Position numbers and translations under genes: made by a program
Shown: positions 33,784 to 43,639 of the stretch, piece by piece
Layout of the letters: each line of letters opens with the position of its first letter
How positions within the stretch are numbered: the stretch's first letter is position 1
Notes under the pieces: generated by a model
Databases searched by the model: none
Told to the model about the DNA's origin: nothing
What the model saw: the letters and a program-made list of their open reading frames with translations, nothing else
Assembly (NCBI GenBank): GCA_945859605.1
Contig: OX243820.1
Coordinates: forward strand, 27,116,777-27,180,776
Source: Lumbricus rubellus
Taxonomy: Eukaryota; Annelida; Clitellata; Crassiclitellata; Lumbricidae
DNA: 64,000 nucleotides
Reading direction: 5' to 3'

Positions 33784-34407
33784 CGTAGTGGATCCGCTCA
33801 CGCCCCGAGCGTGAGCGGAAACCATGTGCTACATTCACGCCCGTAACATTATTGGTTAGAGCCTCTCACGTGACGCCCCTCTCGCTATTGGCTAAAACAT
33901 GTCACGTGAATTTAGGGGAGGAGGTTGTCGAGTACAGCACGTGCGACACGCAGGCTCTCACGATTTTACACGAATTGCAATGTAAAACGTTTAAAATGTC
34001 TTACAAATGACCCTACGTATGGAGGAACATTTTGCACAGGTAATTATGTCTCACTTTAGCGCTGTTTATCGTTAAATTGAAGCATGGTTATAACATAGAA
34101 GACGTAGGTGTCGTTCGCGTATAGGACACAAGGTTTCGCGTGAGGGTCGGTTAGGGTTAGTGTTACGGTTAGTGTAGTCATTACATTGTTAAGATTTTTG
34201 CGTCGTGAGGGTCGGTTAGGGTTAGTGTTAGGGTTAGTGTCGTCATTAGATTCTTAAGATTTTTCCGTTGGTTGTTTAGCAGTTGTTGGCCAAGCTAGCC
34301 TAATAGCTTCACCATCAACTGCTAACATCTTTCCCTTTCACGTGCGCAAAATCACGTGACATACAATGACCAATTGCGAAGCGACGGGCGTGAGCGGATC
34401 CACGACC
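33784..34407. mobile_element. Mutator-like non-autonomous element with 9-bp target duplication
   Basis: Ends CGTAGTGGATCCGCTCACGCCC and GGGCGTGAGCGGATCCACGACC are inverted (about 20 of 22). TATTACATT is duplicated exactly on both sides (33775-33783 and 34408-34416). The 624-bp interior has no transposase but carries two ATTGG (inverted CCAAT) boxes, several CACGTG motifs and a telomere-like GGTTAGGGTTAGTGTTA core. A 9-bp duplication is usual for Mutator elements; family assignment rests on that alone. Confidence 0.8.
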
Positions 34408-34721
34408 TATTACATTATGTCCTAAAACTTCTAAAATATAATTGTGAATTAAAACTATCTGCTGCTAACAGAAAAATTTAATACGGAAACAGCAAGTGGA
34501 TTGATTAAGGTAAGAGTGCAAAAAGCATTGCAAATTATTCGCCATTGCATACATGTAGGTTTCAGCGTCGGGCGAATAGAAGCCGGATTGTCAAAAACAC
34601 AATTCTTGCTGTCCATAAATTACGAATGGCAGGAGTGTCGGGGCCACCGGATTTAGGCGATTTGAGTACCGATGCGTATAGTGTACGAGTTTCAAGAAGG
34701 ATAGAGGTCGAATAATCCCAA

Positions 34722-34842
34722 TTTGTTTATCCACTGAATTATACGCACATAATTGTAGAATCTAACCAAGTGCGTGACTAAAGAAGAATTTCTCCATAAT
34801 CTGGTGTTTACAGTAACACTTAAGTGTCCTCAACACAAAATG
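34722..34842 (-). promoter_or_regulatory. Promoter/5'-exon-like block, copy 2
   Basis: Shares GAATTATACG, AGAATTTCTCC and CACAAAATG with copies 1 and 3. The donor on the - strand is altered to GTTAGA. It lies 1.9 kb upstream of zinc-finger gene 2 and is fused at 34842 to a LINE fragment. Confidence 0.4.
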
Positions 34843-34975
34843 AGTGAGGACGAAGTAAAACATTAGTGAGATATTTTGGGGCAAGACCTCGTTGAGCCTT
34901 TATGATCAGAGTGAGGATCTTAAATTGTGTGCGAGCACGGAGAGGAAGCCAGTGAAGTTCATGAAACATAAAGTG
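34838..34975 (-). mobile_element. LINE fragment, near copy of 35498-35630
   Basis: GAGTGAGGACGAAGTAAAAC and the following ~110 bp are nearly identical to the LINE at 35498-35630, indicating a recent local copy or gene conversion. Confidence 0.8.
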
Positions 34976-35142
34976 AATATACGTTTACTTAATTTACGTA
35001 CCGAAGCTGCTATAAAGAACATGATCGTTTACCAAGAACTAAATCTATCTAACATCTGGGGGTCTACTATTCAACGTAATGACTTTCCAGCCACTGTCTA
35101 CGGGATAATAAAATTAATAAAATAATAATAAAATAATAATAA

Positions 35143-35173
<31 letters not shown>

Positions 35174-35216
35174 TAATAATAAAATTAATGTTACACGGAA
35201 ACCATCATTGTATTGT
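34976..35216. repeat. Unassigned sequence and (AAT)n microsatellite
   Basis: Impure AATAAT/AATAAA array at about 35105-35185, the 3' microsatellite end of the adjacent - strand LINE; the remainder is unassigned. Confidence 0.75.
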
Positions 35217-35860
35217 ATTGTATTTAAACATTTATAAAGCGCCTCTAGTAGGGTGAACCGTTCAGAGGCGCTCCCAGTGCGCAAGGCCCAGCGAGAAGAA
35301 ACAGGTTTTGAGAAGAGACAAAGCAGAAGAGAGACTACCAGAAAGAAGTGTAGAGCGAACAGAAGGAGAAAGAGCATTCCAAAGAGAAGGACCAATTGAG
35401 ACAAATGATCGAGACTGATCCATAGTAGTTCTAGACCGAGGAACCAAGAGGTCAAAACTGTTGGATGAACGAAGTGGACGATGGGAGGAAGCCGAGTGAG
35501 GACGAAGTAAAACATTAGTCAGATATTTTGGGGCAAGACCCCGTTGAGCCTTTAAGATCAGAGTGAGGATCTTGAATTGTGTGCGAGCACGGAGAGGAAG
35601 CCAGTGAAGTTCATGAAACATAAAGGTAGAGATGTGAGAGTACTTGGGAAGGCGGGCAATCAATCTAGCAGCTGAGTTGAGAACAGACTGAATAGGTGAA
35701 AGACGAACTTTAGGAAGACCAATGAGGAGAGCATTGCAATAGTCAATTCGTGAGCATATAAAAGCATGAATTAAGGTAGTGAAGATGGAGGAGGAGACAG
35801 AGCGACGAATGACTCTGAGACGTCTTAAATGAAAATATGACGAGCGTTATTATCAACTCT
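35217..35860 (-). mobile_element. LINE 3' end (CR1/L2-like)
   Basis: The - strand encodes SRIDYCNALLIGLPKVRLSP, NSAARLIARLPK, ELHWLPLRARTQFKILTLIL, GLAPKYL and FVSIGPSLWNALSPSVR, the standard C-terminal motifs of CR1/L2 reverse transcriptases. The tail GAGCGCCTCTGAACGG...GAGGCGCTTTATAAA gives the hairpin reused by the SINEs. 5'-truncated. Confidence 0.9.
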
Positions 35861-35869
35861 CTCGTTGAC

Positions 35870-36355
35870 CTAGCTATCATTGATCATTCACAGAAACGTG
35901 GGTATACATGTACAATCAGGGGGCGAAAATTTTACTTATTTCTGCGGTGCCGTCGGCGTTGTCATTTCACGTCTTTTTCGTGAGGGTCGGTTAGGGCTCA
36001 GGTTAGGCATCGTGAGGGTCGGTTAGGGTTAGTGTTAGGGTTAGTTTAGCCATTAGAAACTCTGGTGGATTGATGGCAAAAGACACCGTGTATTTTTCGC
36101 CCCCTGATTGTACATGTATACCGAAACGTGTTTATCCGCTGAATTATACGTAAATAATTATAGAATCTCACCAAATATGTGACTAAAGTAGAATTTCTCC
36201 GCAATCTTGTGTTTACAATTATAACTGTCATCAACACAAAATGGCGATGGATGAAAGTGAGTATGAAAGTATTTTGCTCAAACGACAAGAAGTTGGATTC
36301 AGCAAAGTGAATATAATTATGTCCTGTCATCTGGCGAATAAACTTCAACGTTTTG
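35870..36355 (-). promoter_or_regulatory. Promoter/5'-exon-like block, copy 3 (orphan, interrupted)
   Basis: Copy of the block at 29262, split by a 222-bp MITE at 35901-36122. It retains AAAATGGCGATGG, the conserved GAGAAATTCTACTTTAGTCA and a donor TTTG|GTGAGA at 36172 on the - strand. No zinc-finger exon follows before the next block, so a third gene unit was lost or lies elsewhere. Confidence 0.4.
35901..36122. mobile_element. hAT-type MITE with 8-bp target duplication and telomere-like core
   Basis: Ends GGTATACATGTACAATCAGG and its inverse ending TGATTGTACATGTATACC, followed inward by GGGCGAAAA. The 8-bp repeat GAAACGTG flanks it (35893-35900 and 36123-36130). The paralogous block at 29285-29292 has a single uninterrupted GAAACGTG, an empty site. 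The interior includes GGTTAGGGTTAGTGTTAGGG. Confidence 0.9.
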
Positions 36356-36940
36356 CAGAGATTGGGATTTATGTACTGCTTACATACATTTTTCTTGAAC
36401 GAAACATTTGCAACAGCATAGCTTTGTGCATGTGCATGTTATACAGTAACCTTAATCTGCACCAAACTTTACTGCTAACAGAACAGGTAACCTGCAATAT
36501 ACGGCGCTCATAGCAGCCTACAAAGCACGTCTGCCCTATGGGGCGCGATCTCGGTAGGCCTAGCCTACCTCTCGCTCTCCAATGTCTCCATGTCAGCGTG
36601 CTATCGCTACCGTCACCCACTTCACATACTGTACTCTTGTCTATCTATGACTGAACAGTTTCTACAATAAGTCATAAGTGAAGACGACGTCAAAGACCCT
36701 GGAATCCACATCTGATTCAACCAACTAAATAATGGACAGTGGACACTATCCTTCAAGCAATATCAATTTGGTGATATTGGAGTTTTTTTGGGATAAGACA
36801 CTAACATTCTTTTTACATTAATTGTCTTTTCTTTGATTCAACTGAATAAATACGACCATGTTGAGAATTAACTGGCGTGGCAAAGGTGAATATCTTGTTG
36901 TGTGTAAACCAGATGGTTCGTACACTTCTGTCATTGGGAA
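36356..36940. other. No gene recognised
   Basis: Open frames on both strands lack domains. It separates the orphan promoter-like block from the mariner half at 36946. Confidence 0.4.
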
Positions 36941-36945
36941 ACCGT

Positions 36946-37584
36946 TCAAGTAGGTCTAACTGCTGACTGCTTTGCAAAAGTTTCAATTTGCAATTTTCGT
37001 TGTGTCTGCCCGATCACACGCTTGTTCGTTTTCAGCTGTAAATATTGCCTTACAATACGTTGCACCGACGTCCGTGCTGTACCCGTGTCTCTTTGAATTT
37101 CCCACGGATTTTTGTGACTGTGAGGATCATCTTCTTGACTGCAGATCAGCTCACTCACCCGCTCATGTTCTGTCGTGTTCTAGCAGACTTTGGCCGACTA
37201 CTTCCGCGTTTACGTTCTGTTGTACCGTCATTATCAATTTCTTTAATAACCCGACTGACCCTATAGGCTTTGTGTGGAAACTCATTTTTCATTTGCCTTG
37301 CACTCCAATGTTTCTCAATTCGCAAATTTTTAATCAGAATACGGTCTTTTGTTGTGATTTTTGTCATTCTGGTTAAAATATCCTCAAAACACGCAGAAGT
37401 TGATGGTTGGCAAATAAAAAATAAAAAAGTCGAATGGAAGTTGTCGTAATAATGACGTCATATGACTAAACAGTTAAGTGAGTAAATTAGTGAACTTTTT
37501 CAGCTATTATGGATATAGTCTAAACAGATTTGAACTAATTATAGTACATTATACGATGTGTTATCACTTTTTTGGGCCACCCTG
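36946..37584 (-). mobile_element. Mariner-type transposon, N-terminal half
   Basis: The right end at 37584 reads CCACCCTG then TA, same family as 20277. The - strand has ATG at 37367 opening MTKITTKDRILIKNLRIEKH, then NDGTTERKRGSSRPKSARTR and, after one frame change, SHKNPWEIQRDTGTARTSVQ, the two helix-turn-helix parts of the transposase DNA-binding domain. The catalytic domain is missing. Confidence 0.8.
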
Positions 37585-37824
37585 TATAGGCCTATATATC
37601 TTTTATTCGCCAAATGTTGGCAGCACAGTAACGAGAAATAAAAGTAAATAGAAAAAAATGCAGTAGGGCCTATACACAGAACAACACACCTGCCTGTGCA
37701 ATACTAATTACAGAAACATTGTCTAAGGCTGAACTGCTACACGCCACACCTAATAATAATTTATATGCATGCATAGATTATGCGCGCATAATTATATGTA
37801 AGCTTATACATGTACAATACGATA

Positions 37825-37890
37825 CGCGCGGTAGTCGGAGCGCCTCTGAGTAGCAACCTTGGGAGCTCTATAGCAAATGCTAGAAATAAA
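37825..37890 (+). mobile_element. SINE/LINE 3' tail
   Basis: GGAGCGCCTCTGAGTAGCAA followed by CTCTATAGCAAATGC; short remnant of the family tail. Confidence 0.6.
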
Positions 37891-37975
37891 TGATAAACTA
37901 ACAAATACAAATACAAATAAAGTCCGCAACACCGATTTAAACGGATCCATCAGGGACTTCACTAACGCCTAACAT

Positions 37976-37994
37976 GATAATAATAATAATAATG

Positions 37995-38051
<57 letters not shown>

Positions 38052-38061
38052 TAATAATATT

Positions 38062-38108
<47 letters not shown>

Positions 38109-38223
38109 CCACCACCACCACCACCACCATCAATACCAATACCACCACCACCACCACCACCACCCCCACCCCCACCACCACCCCCCACCATCATCATCAT
38201 CATCATCATCATCATCGTCATCG

Positions 38224-38272
<49 letters not shown>

Positions 38273-38275
38273 TAA
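37976..38275 (+). repeat. Compound (AAT)n-(ATC)n-(CAC)n-(ATC)n array
   Basis: About 300 bp of pure trinucleotide arrays that change type in blocks. Apparent poly-Asp, poly-Gly and poly-Met frames are artefacts. Confidence 0.97.
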
Positions 38276-38510
38276 TGAAAGGCTACAATTGTGCACACAA
38301 CATTTTTCCTTATTTTTGCGTACCTTACAGACATTGGCTAAAACACATCCGCGCAACCATTGACGGAGACAGTGCATGCCTGTCATTCAAACTGAAATTC
38401 AAACTTAGTCAATTACAAAGTTCGTTTTCTTCAATAATTAATTTAAGACGGAATAAAGTTTCCCTCCTCCCGTCCTTTTACAACAACATTTCCAGAAGTT
38501 CTTCTTCTTA

Positions 38511-38698
38511 TCAGAAGAGGAAGTCGAGGTCTACGGGGGTCTGTTCTGGGGTCAGTCGTTGGGCGATCGAGTGTCGGACGTAGGGTAGGTCGGCCAGGGA
38601 GAAGGGTCGGGCCTTCGGTCGGGCCAGAACCCCCGCCACTTCCGTGTCCAGCGGAGAGTCCATCAGGTAGGGCAGCTGACCGACCAGCTGGACCTGCG
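38511..38698 (-). CDS. Exon 6 of coiled-coil gene (terminal)
   Basis: Acceptor GTAGCAGTTCAG (or GCGCAG five bases later, exon from 38693). Encodes VQLVGQLPYLMDSPLDTEVA onward to VDLDFLF and TGA at 38511-38513. High GC against the AT-rich flanks supports coding status. Confidence 0.65.
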
Positions 38699-40897
38699 CT
38701 GAACTGCTACACGTCACACCTAATAAACAAGCAGAGAATCGTTGTCGTAGGCTAATCTTAGTCTCCAAGTTTAGAAGGCGCCACTCGTGTAGCCTATAAT
38801 TATTACATGTAATTATTATTTATAGGCCTACATGTAGTTGACTTAGTGACTTGTTTGACACTAATATTCTAGTAATTTCATTCATTTTGTGACTTAACTT
38901 GTAGCCTACCTCTTATTAACCGTCTCTGAGCAGCTATCTTGAAGGGACGCTATAAAAAGTGCTCACACGTAATGCTATATTCACCTCTTTTGTAACTGAT
39001 TGCGGTTTGTCACTCATGGCTTGTTTCAATTTAACGACGCTGTGTCATATCAAAGACGACTAGTGTCGCCCTCCTCCTTTATCCAGGCTTGGGACTGGCA
39101 CTGCCATAGTACGATCATAGTCAGTCGATGAAGACTATACTCACTATTGGCAGTAATTATATACATCGTGAAACACAGAGTATGGTTGGAGTGTAGAGGA
39201 CGCACCGTTCTGATGACATAGACACCGGATGTTCGTCAGAGTGCTGTCGGTGGCGACTTCCGGTTGACTCGTCTGGCACAGTCTGTAGTCGCCCTCATCA
39301 CACAGCAGAACGTCGCTCATCTTACTCGACATGAAGTTGCCGAAGGTAGTCGCCGGTGATGATGGTGATGGCAGCGTAGGAGTCGGCTTAGTGCCTGCTG
39401 CTGCAGTGCCATCTGCTGTCTGACAAATAAATAGCGCAACATAAGCAAAAGAATGCAGGACTGTTTTTATGGAATTTTTAGAACTGCACAACTCCTTCTT
39501 TCCTTTCCAATCCTCCATGGTAAATTACTTCCAATCGGATGACAATGACCATTTTTGGCTAATATTAACTGTTCAAAAGTGCTTCTACAACTACACAAAT
39601 CCATTTAGAACTGCACATTTTGTGTACAACTGCACGTTAAAAAGCCCTGAAAGAATGTCAGGTAAAGGTAAAATAAGGTCGTATTATCTATAATGTAAGA
39701 TAAGGTAAGGTCAGATGGGGTAGGCTACGTAACGTCATGAAATCGTAATCGTAAACTTAAATTTTCTAAAGCATTGATCTAATACTAAGCGTGGGGCACC
39801 AGCTTAATCACGAGCGCTGGATCCAGTTAAGGTGTGGTGGTGTGAAGTTAGCTCAGAAGATAAGCTTAAAGAATAATGTCTACATTGTACACTGCTCGCT
39901 TAGATCTGCGTTTTATAAGAACGTTGAAGAGAGTAGCAGCCATGCAGAAAATACTGTAATTTTAAAAATTACTTCCTTCTCTTTCTTTCTATCTGTCTCT
40001 GTCTCTGACTCTTAGTGTCTCAGTCTATCTCTGTCTCAGTCTCTCTGCTTCCCTGTCTCTGCCTGTCTCTGTCTGTCTTTGTCTCAGTCATGTAGGCTAT
40101 ACCTCGAGCGTATCGTGTTTCACCGATTCCTTTGTGATTGGATTTGACTTGCTACTGCGAGACTTTGAATCTGGTGCAACTACATCTCCCGGCTGCTGCT
40201 GTTGCTGCTGTTGCTGCTGCTGCTGCTGCATCTCTGCATCCTCTTCCGCAAGGAGGGAAGCACTGGGATGCTCGCGAAGGACTTCCTCTAAGGACAGGAT
40301 GTGTTGCTGCTGAGCAAAAACGGTCAGCTTCAGTTCGTTGATCTGCCAGAAAAACAAATATTCAACAACTGTAAATGTAAATGTATGCGTAAATGTAAAC
40401 GGTAAAACGATTCACACAACTTCTATAGCGTCGCCACTTTTAATGTGAAATCCCTCAATTACTGAGCGGAACGAATGAATGAACGAACGAGAATTAAACA
40501 AATTAATTTAAATCAAAAAATTTAACCAATTGATGAAAACAGGAACGAATGAAATTGAACGCTCGATGGATCGATTTCTAGATCAATTGACTGATCATAG
40601 ACTGATTAATAATAATTTTATAACAATTGAAGGAATTGATTGATTGATAGATTGATTGACTGATTGCTTGCTTGAATGATTGATTGACTGTTTGAGTGAT
40701 TAATTGACTGATTGATTGATTGATAGACTGACTGATTGATTGATTGATTGACTGACTTACTGATTGATTGACTGATTGATTGATTGTTTGATTGATTGGT
40801 TGATTGACTGACTGACTGACTGATTGATTGATTGATTGAAGGGATTGATTGATTGATTGATTGATTGATTGACTGATTGACTGATTGATTGATTGAC

Positions 40898-40956
<59 letters not shown>

Positions 40957-43626
40957 CTGATCTACTGACTCTGCTCTGGTGTTCCACGATGACTGAAAGC
41001 AGTCTATCCATCGTTTCGTCCGCCTTTCCCCGCTGCGCTGCCCCTCCTCCACCTCCTCCTAATCCGGCGCCTGTTCCGGTTCCTATTCCACTTCCGGTTC
41101 CACCACTACCTACTCCTCCTACTCCGCCGTCTTCTCCTCTCTCTCTCCCTCGTACATCTGTCGATTCTCATCTGTGCACAGAAAGATTTTAAGAAATTAC
41201 AATTATTATTATTGTGGTGCATGTGACCAAAGAATTTATCCGTGAAGATTAAATTTCGGTGGAAGATGCTGGACGGATTACTTGGTACAAGTTGTTCGTT
41301 CGTTCATTCATTCGTTCGTTCATTCATTCGCTCATTCATTAATTCATTCATTCATTCATTCATCGATTCATTCATTCGTTCGTTCGTTCGTTTATTCATT
41401 CGTTCGTTCATTCATTCATTCATTCATTCATTCATTCATTCGTTCGTTCGTTCGTTCGTTTATTCATTCGTTCGTTCATTCACTCACTCATTCATTCATT
41501 CATTCATTCATTCATTCATTCATTCATTCATTCATTCAATGGACTCATAATATTTTTTATGGCGCCCTTCAAGTAAGCTTATAGAAATGCCTACCGAGCT
41601 GATCTGGTGACTTTTGCATGTCGTGAATGAGTTTCTGGAGTCGAAGTATCTCCATTCGCAGACGATCATGTCTGCACGACCAGCTCTGCTCGTGACGTCG
41701 CACGTACGTCGTGATCACCTGACGGTCACGTGACACCTCGAACAGACGATGCTTGCATGACGTCAGCTGGTGAGTGAGGCGCTTCAGACGCATCTCGGCC
41801 GACTGCACGCCTCTTCTGTAGGCTGCCCCTGAAAGATTCAAAGAAACGTAGAAACGCGGGCGCTTTAGAAGTCAAGCAAGTTGGTGAATCATCTATTGTG
41901 AGCTAATACACTCCAGTCTAATCAACGCATTTTGAGAACTATATTTCGCCTCTTTCAGTGACCTACTCAGAGGCGCTCTCAGGCCAGTCATGGCTAAAAA
42001 TAAAATTTGAACGACTTATATAAAGTAGAGGCTATAGTGGGAGGCCAGTAACTTTCTTCTTATCGTTGCTAACTGGTGGTGTATATAGGCCTAGGACTAT
42101 GCTAATATTTTGGTTCGCAAGGACACTTAACAACGAATAGCCTATTAGGCTATAATTAGGCTATAAGAGCTTAGACCGAGGCCAGCGCCAACGTAGAGAG
42201 CGCCATAGGCCATACATTTTCATAATAAATGGATGCACGAATTAATTCATTTTGTCTATTCCATGATCCATCCCTATTCGTTCTAGTTTTTAGATTCCAT
42301 TTTATTTAAATTTATTCGATATAATTCCATTCAGTCTATTCTGTTATTCTGTTTAATGAATTCAGCTCATGCATGTTAGTATGTTCCATTTAGGCTAATC
42401 ACATAATTTTATTTCACATAGCCTATTATATTCCCTTTTTTATTCTAGTACATTTTATTCTGATATATTTTGCTTGACCAACATTTTGTAGAATAGGCTA
42501 CGTCTTGTTCAGCTGCTATCAACCAATCATTCACAAGCTAGCTATTTTGGGGCGCGGTGGTGTAGGGGTTATGTTTGGTGCATTGGAGCTGAAAGGTTGC
42601 GGGTTCGAATCCACCTCAAGCTGCCGCGTAAGGACCCTTAGCAAGTCTTCACTCGCAATTGTTCATGCGGTTCAGCGTGAAACTATGATTCGGTGCCCGT
42701 GCTGTAGTTGGGAGCGCCCCTGAGTAGTCATCTTGAAGGGGCGCTATAACAAGTGATCATACATAATATATAGGGCTAATAGGTCTACGTATTCATTTGG
42801 TTGTCTATTTACCGATTAGTTGCCCGTGATTTTCCGTCCACGCTTCCACTTTCGCGGCCACTTGATCCAGTCCTTCAACGCTGTAGGAACCCCTTCTCGC
42901 CTCATCATCCTCAACGCCGCCACTCCCTTCATCTGCTACCACCTCCTCCTCCGCTTCGTCCTGTCCGTCATCCTCCTCCAGCAAATCCAGAGACCGGATC
43001 ATCTTGATAACGGACGACATGGCCTTTGTCCTTCGCCCTCTGGCTTCACTCCTTACCCCACACGACCCACTCTTCCCCGCAGCTGTACCCCACTCTCTAC
43101 CACGCCGATCCGGTTTCAGCCTCGCGGTCACCGCGGATAGATGGTCAACCAGAGGAGTGGCGTCAAGACCAGCGGCGGCAGACAAGGACGAACTGGCCCA
43201 GGCCGTGGGTCTCCTGGACGGCGAGGGGGCAGAGGGGTATGGACAGGACTCGTCGAAGGAAAAGAAGGTGTTGTAGGCGATCGGAAGGAAGTCCAGCATC
43301 TCATCGTAGACCATGTCATCGTCGCTTCTCACGTTACAGTTGCCCTCGACCTCGAGACCTCCTACCACTCCCAACATCTCTTCCCCCGCTGGGTACGAGG
43401 ACGCGTCGACGGAGCGCAGCCTACCCGATAGGTCCAGCTCGATCATCGCCTGCTGGCGCTGGGGGTAAACGCACCCGCCCTCTGGGCAGATATCAAGGTC
43501 ACGGTCTGCGCGCTCGTGACCAGGAAGACTTCCCATCGTTGTTTCAGCACATCCGGTGTAGCCGCTGTCTATATCCGGTGACGTGGCACAGTTCAGATCA
43601 CGTGGCCAAACACGGGAGTCTTCCAT
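38511..43626 (-). CDS. Six-exon acidic, coiled-coil, polyQ protein of unknown family
   Basis: Exons 42813-43626, 41595-41828, 40970-41157, 40103-40342, 39206-39419 and 38511-38698; every junction keeps phase and the total is 1878 nt (625 residues). Residues 1-271 begin MEDSRVWPRDLN, include DIDSGYTG and an acidic stretch (LLEEDDGQDEAEEEVVADEG). Exon 2 is basic/helical (SAEMRLKRLTHQLTSCKH, RMEILRLQKLIHDMQ). Exons 3-4 give a Gly-rich linker then a continuous helix DRLLSVIVEHQSR + INELKLTVFAQQQHILSL, and a run of 12 Gln. The last two exons are Thr/Pro-rich and end VDLDFLF before TGA. Coiled-coil oligomerisation is likely; no family recognised. Introns 2 and 3 are largely tetranucleotide arrays. 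Exon 3 acceptor and exon 5/6 junction have alternatives. Confidence 0.6.
38925..38970 (+). mobile_element. SINE/LINE 3' tail in intron 5
   Basis: CTCTGAGCAGCTATCTTGAA followed by GGGACGCTATAAAAAGTG. Confidence 0.6.
39206..39419 (-). CDS. Exon 5 of coiled-coil gene
   Basis: Acceptor GCTATTTATTTGTCAG; phase 0 entry on TADGTAAAGTKPTPTLP. Contains MSDVLLCDEGDYRLCQTSQ. Donor AACG|GTGCGT in phase 1 pairs with the 38698 acceptor; a phase-0 donor GAT|GTATAT further on would pair with 38693. Confidence 0.55.
40103..40342 (-). CDS. Exon 4 of coiled-coil gene (polyQ)
   Basis: Acceptor TTGTTTTTCTGGCAG, 80 codons in phase 0, donor CTCGAG|GTATAG. Heptad-like helix followed by SLLAEEDAEM and a run of 12 Gln, encoded by a CAG/CAA mixture (CTG/TTG on +). 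Confidence 0.7.
40628..40960 (+). repeat. (GATT)n array in intron 3
   Basis: About 330 bp of GATT with ACTG variants, ending about 10 bp from the exon 3 donor. The Gln-Ser-Ile-Asn frame on the - strand is an artefact. Confidence 0.97.
40970..41157 (-). CDS. Exon 3 of coiled-coil gene
   Basis: Acceptor ATCGACAG at 41158; an upstream CTGTGCACAG at 41172 is stronger but its frame stops after 17 codons unless another intron exists. Gly-rich linker then ADETMDRLLSVIVEHQSR; donor AGA|GTCAGT in phase 0. Confidence 0.5.
41297..41538 (+). repeat. (ATTC/GTTC)n array in intron 2
   Basis: Tetranucleotide array with internal repeats of TTCGTTCGTTCGTTTATTCA. Ends about 55 bp from exon 2 donor. Confidence 0.97.
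41595..41828 (-). CDS. Exon 2 of coiled-coil gene
   Basis: Acceptor CTTTGAATCTTTCAG; phase 1 entry completes Gly. Seventy-eight helical residues (AAYRRGVQSAEMRLKRL to QKSPDQL), donor CTCG|GTAGGC. Likely coiled coil. Confidence 0.75.
41945..42010 (-). mobile_element. SINE/LINE 3' tail in intron 1
   Basis: Reverse of the tail: TTCGCCTCTTTCAGTGACCT, then ACTCAGAGGCGCTCTCAGG. Confidence 0.65.
42548..42765 (+). mobile_element. SINE family 1, full length, in intron 1
   Basis: GGGGCGCGGTGGTGTAGGGG head, B box GGGTTCGAATCC, tail GGGAGCGCCCCTGAGTAG...GGGGCGCTATAA. Ends about 40 bp from the exon 1 donor. Confidence 0.88.
42813..43626 (-). CDS. Exon 1 of coiled-coil gene (start)
   Basis: ATG at 43626 preceded by AT-rich sequence without an acceptor, so taken as the initiator. 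271 codons, GC-rich, ending QLI and donor ATCG|GTAAAT in phase 1. Acidic DxxD/E-rich segment near residues 205-245. Confidence 0.75.
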
Positions 43627-43639
43627 CTTGATCGGTCGT

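Noticed and set aside
37969..38386. PolyMet/polyAsp/polyGly frames
   Set aside because: Trinucleotide arrays read in different frames.
40618..41052. Gln-Ser-Ile-Asn repeat protein
   Set aside because: (GATT)n array in an intron; only the upstream part overlaps a real exon, in another frame.
41242..41584. Phe-Ile-His-Ser repeat frames
   Set aside because: (ATTC)n array read in two frames.
42820..43631. Long + strand frames opposite exon 1 of the coiled-coil gene
   Set aside because: Shadow frames of a GC-rich exon; the - strand frame has start, donor and phase support.
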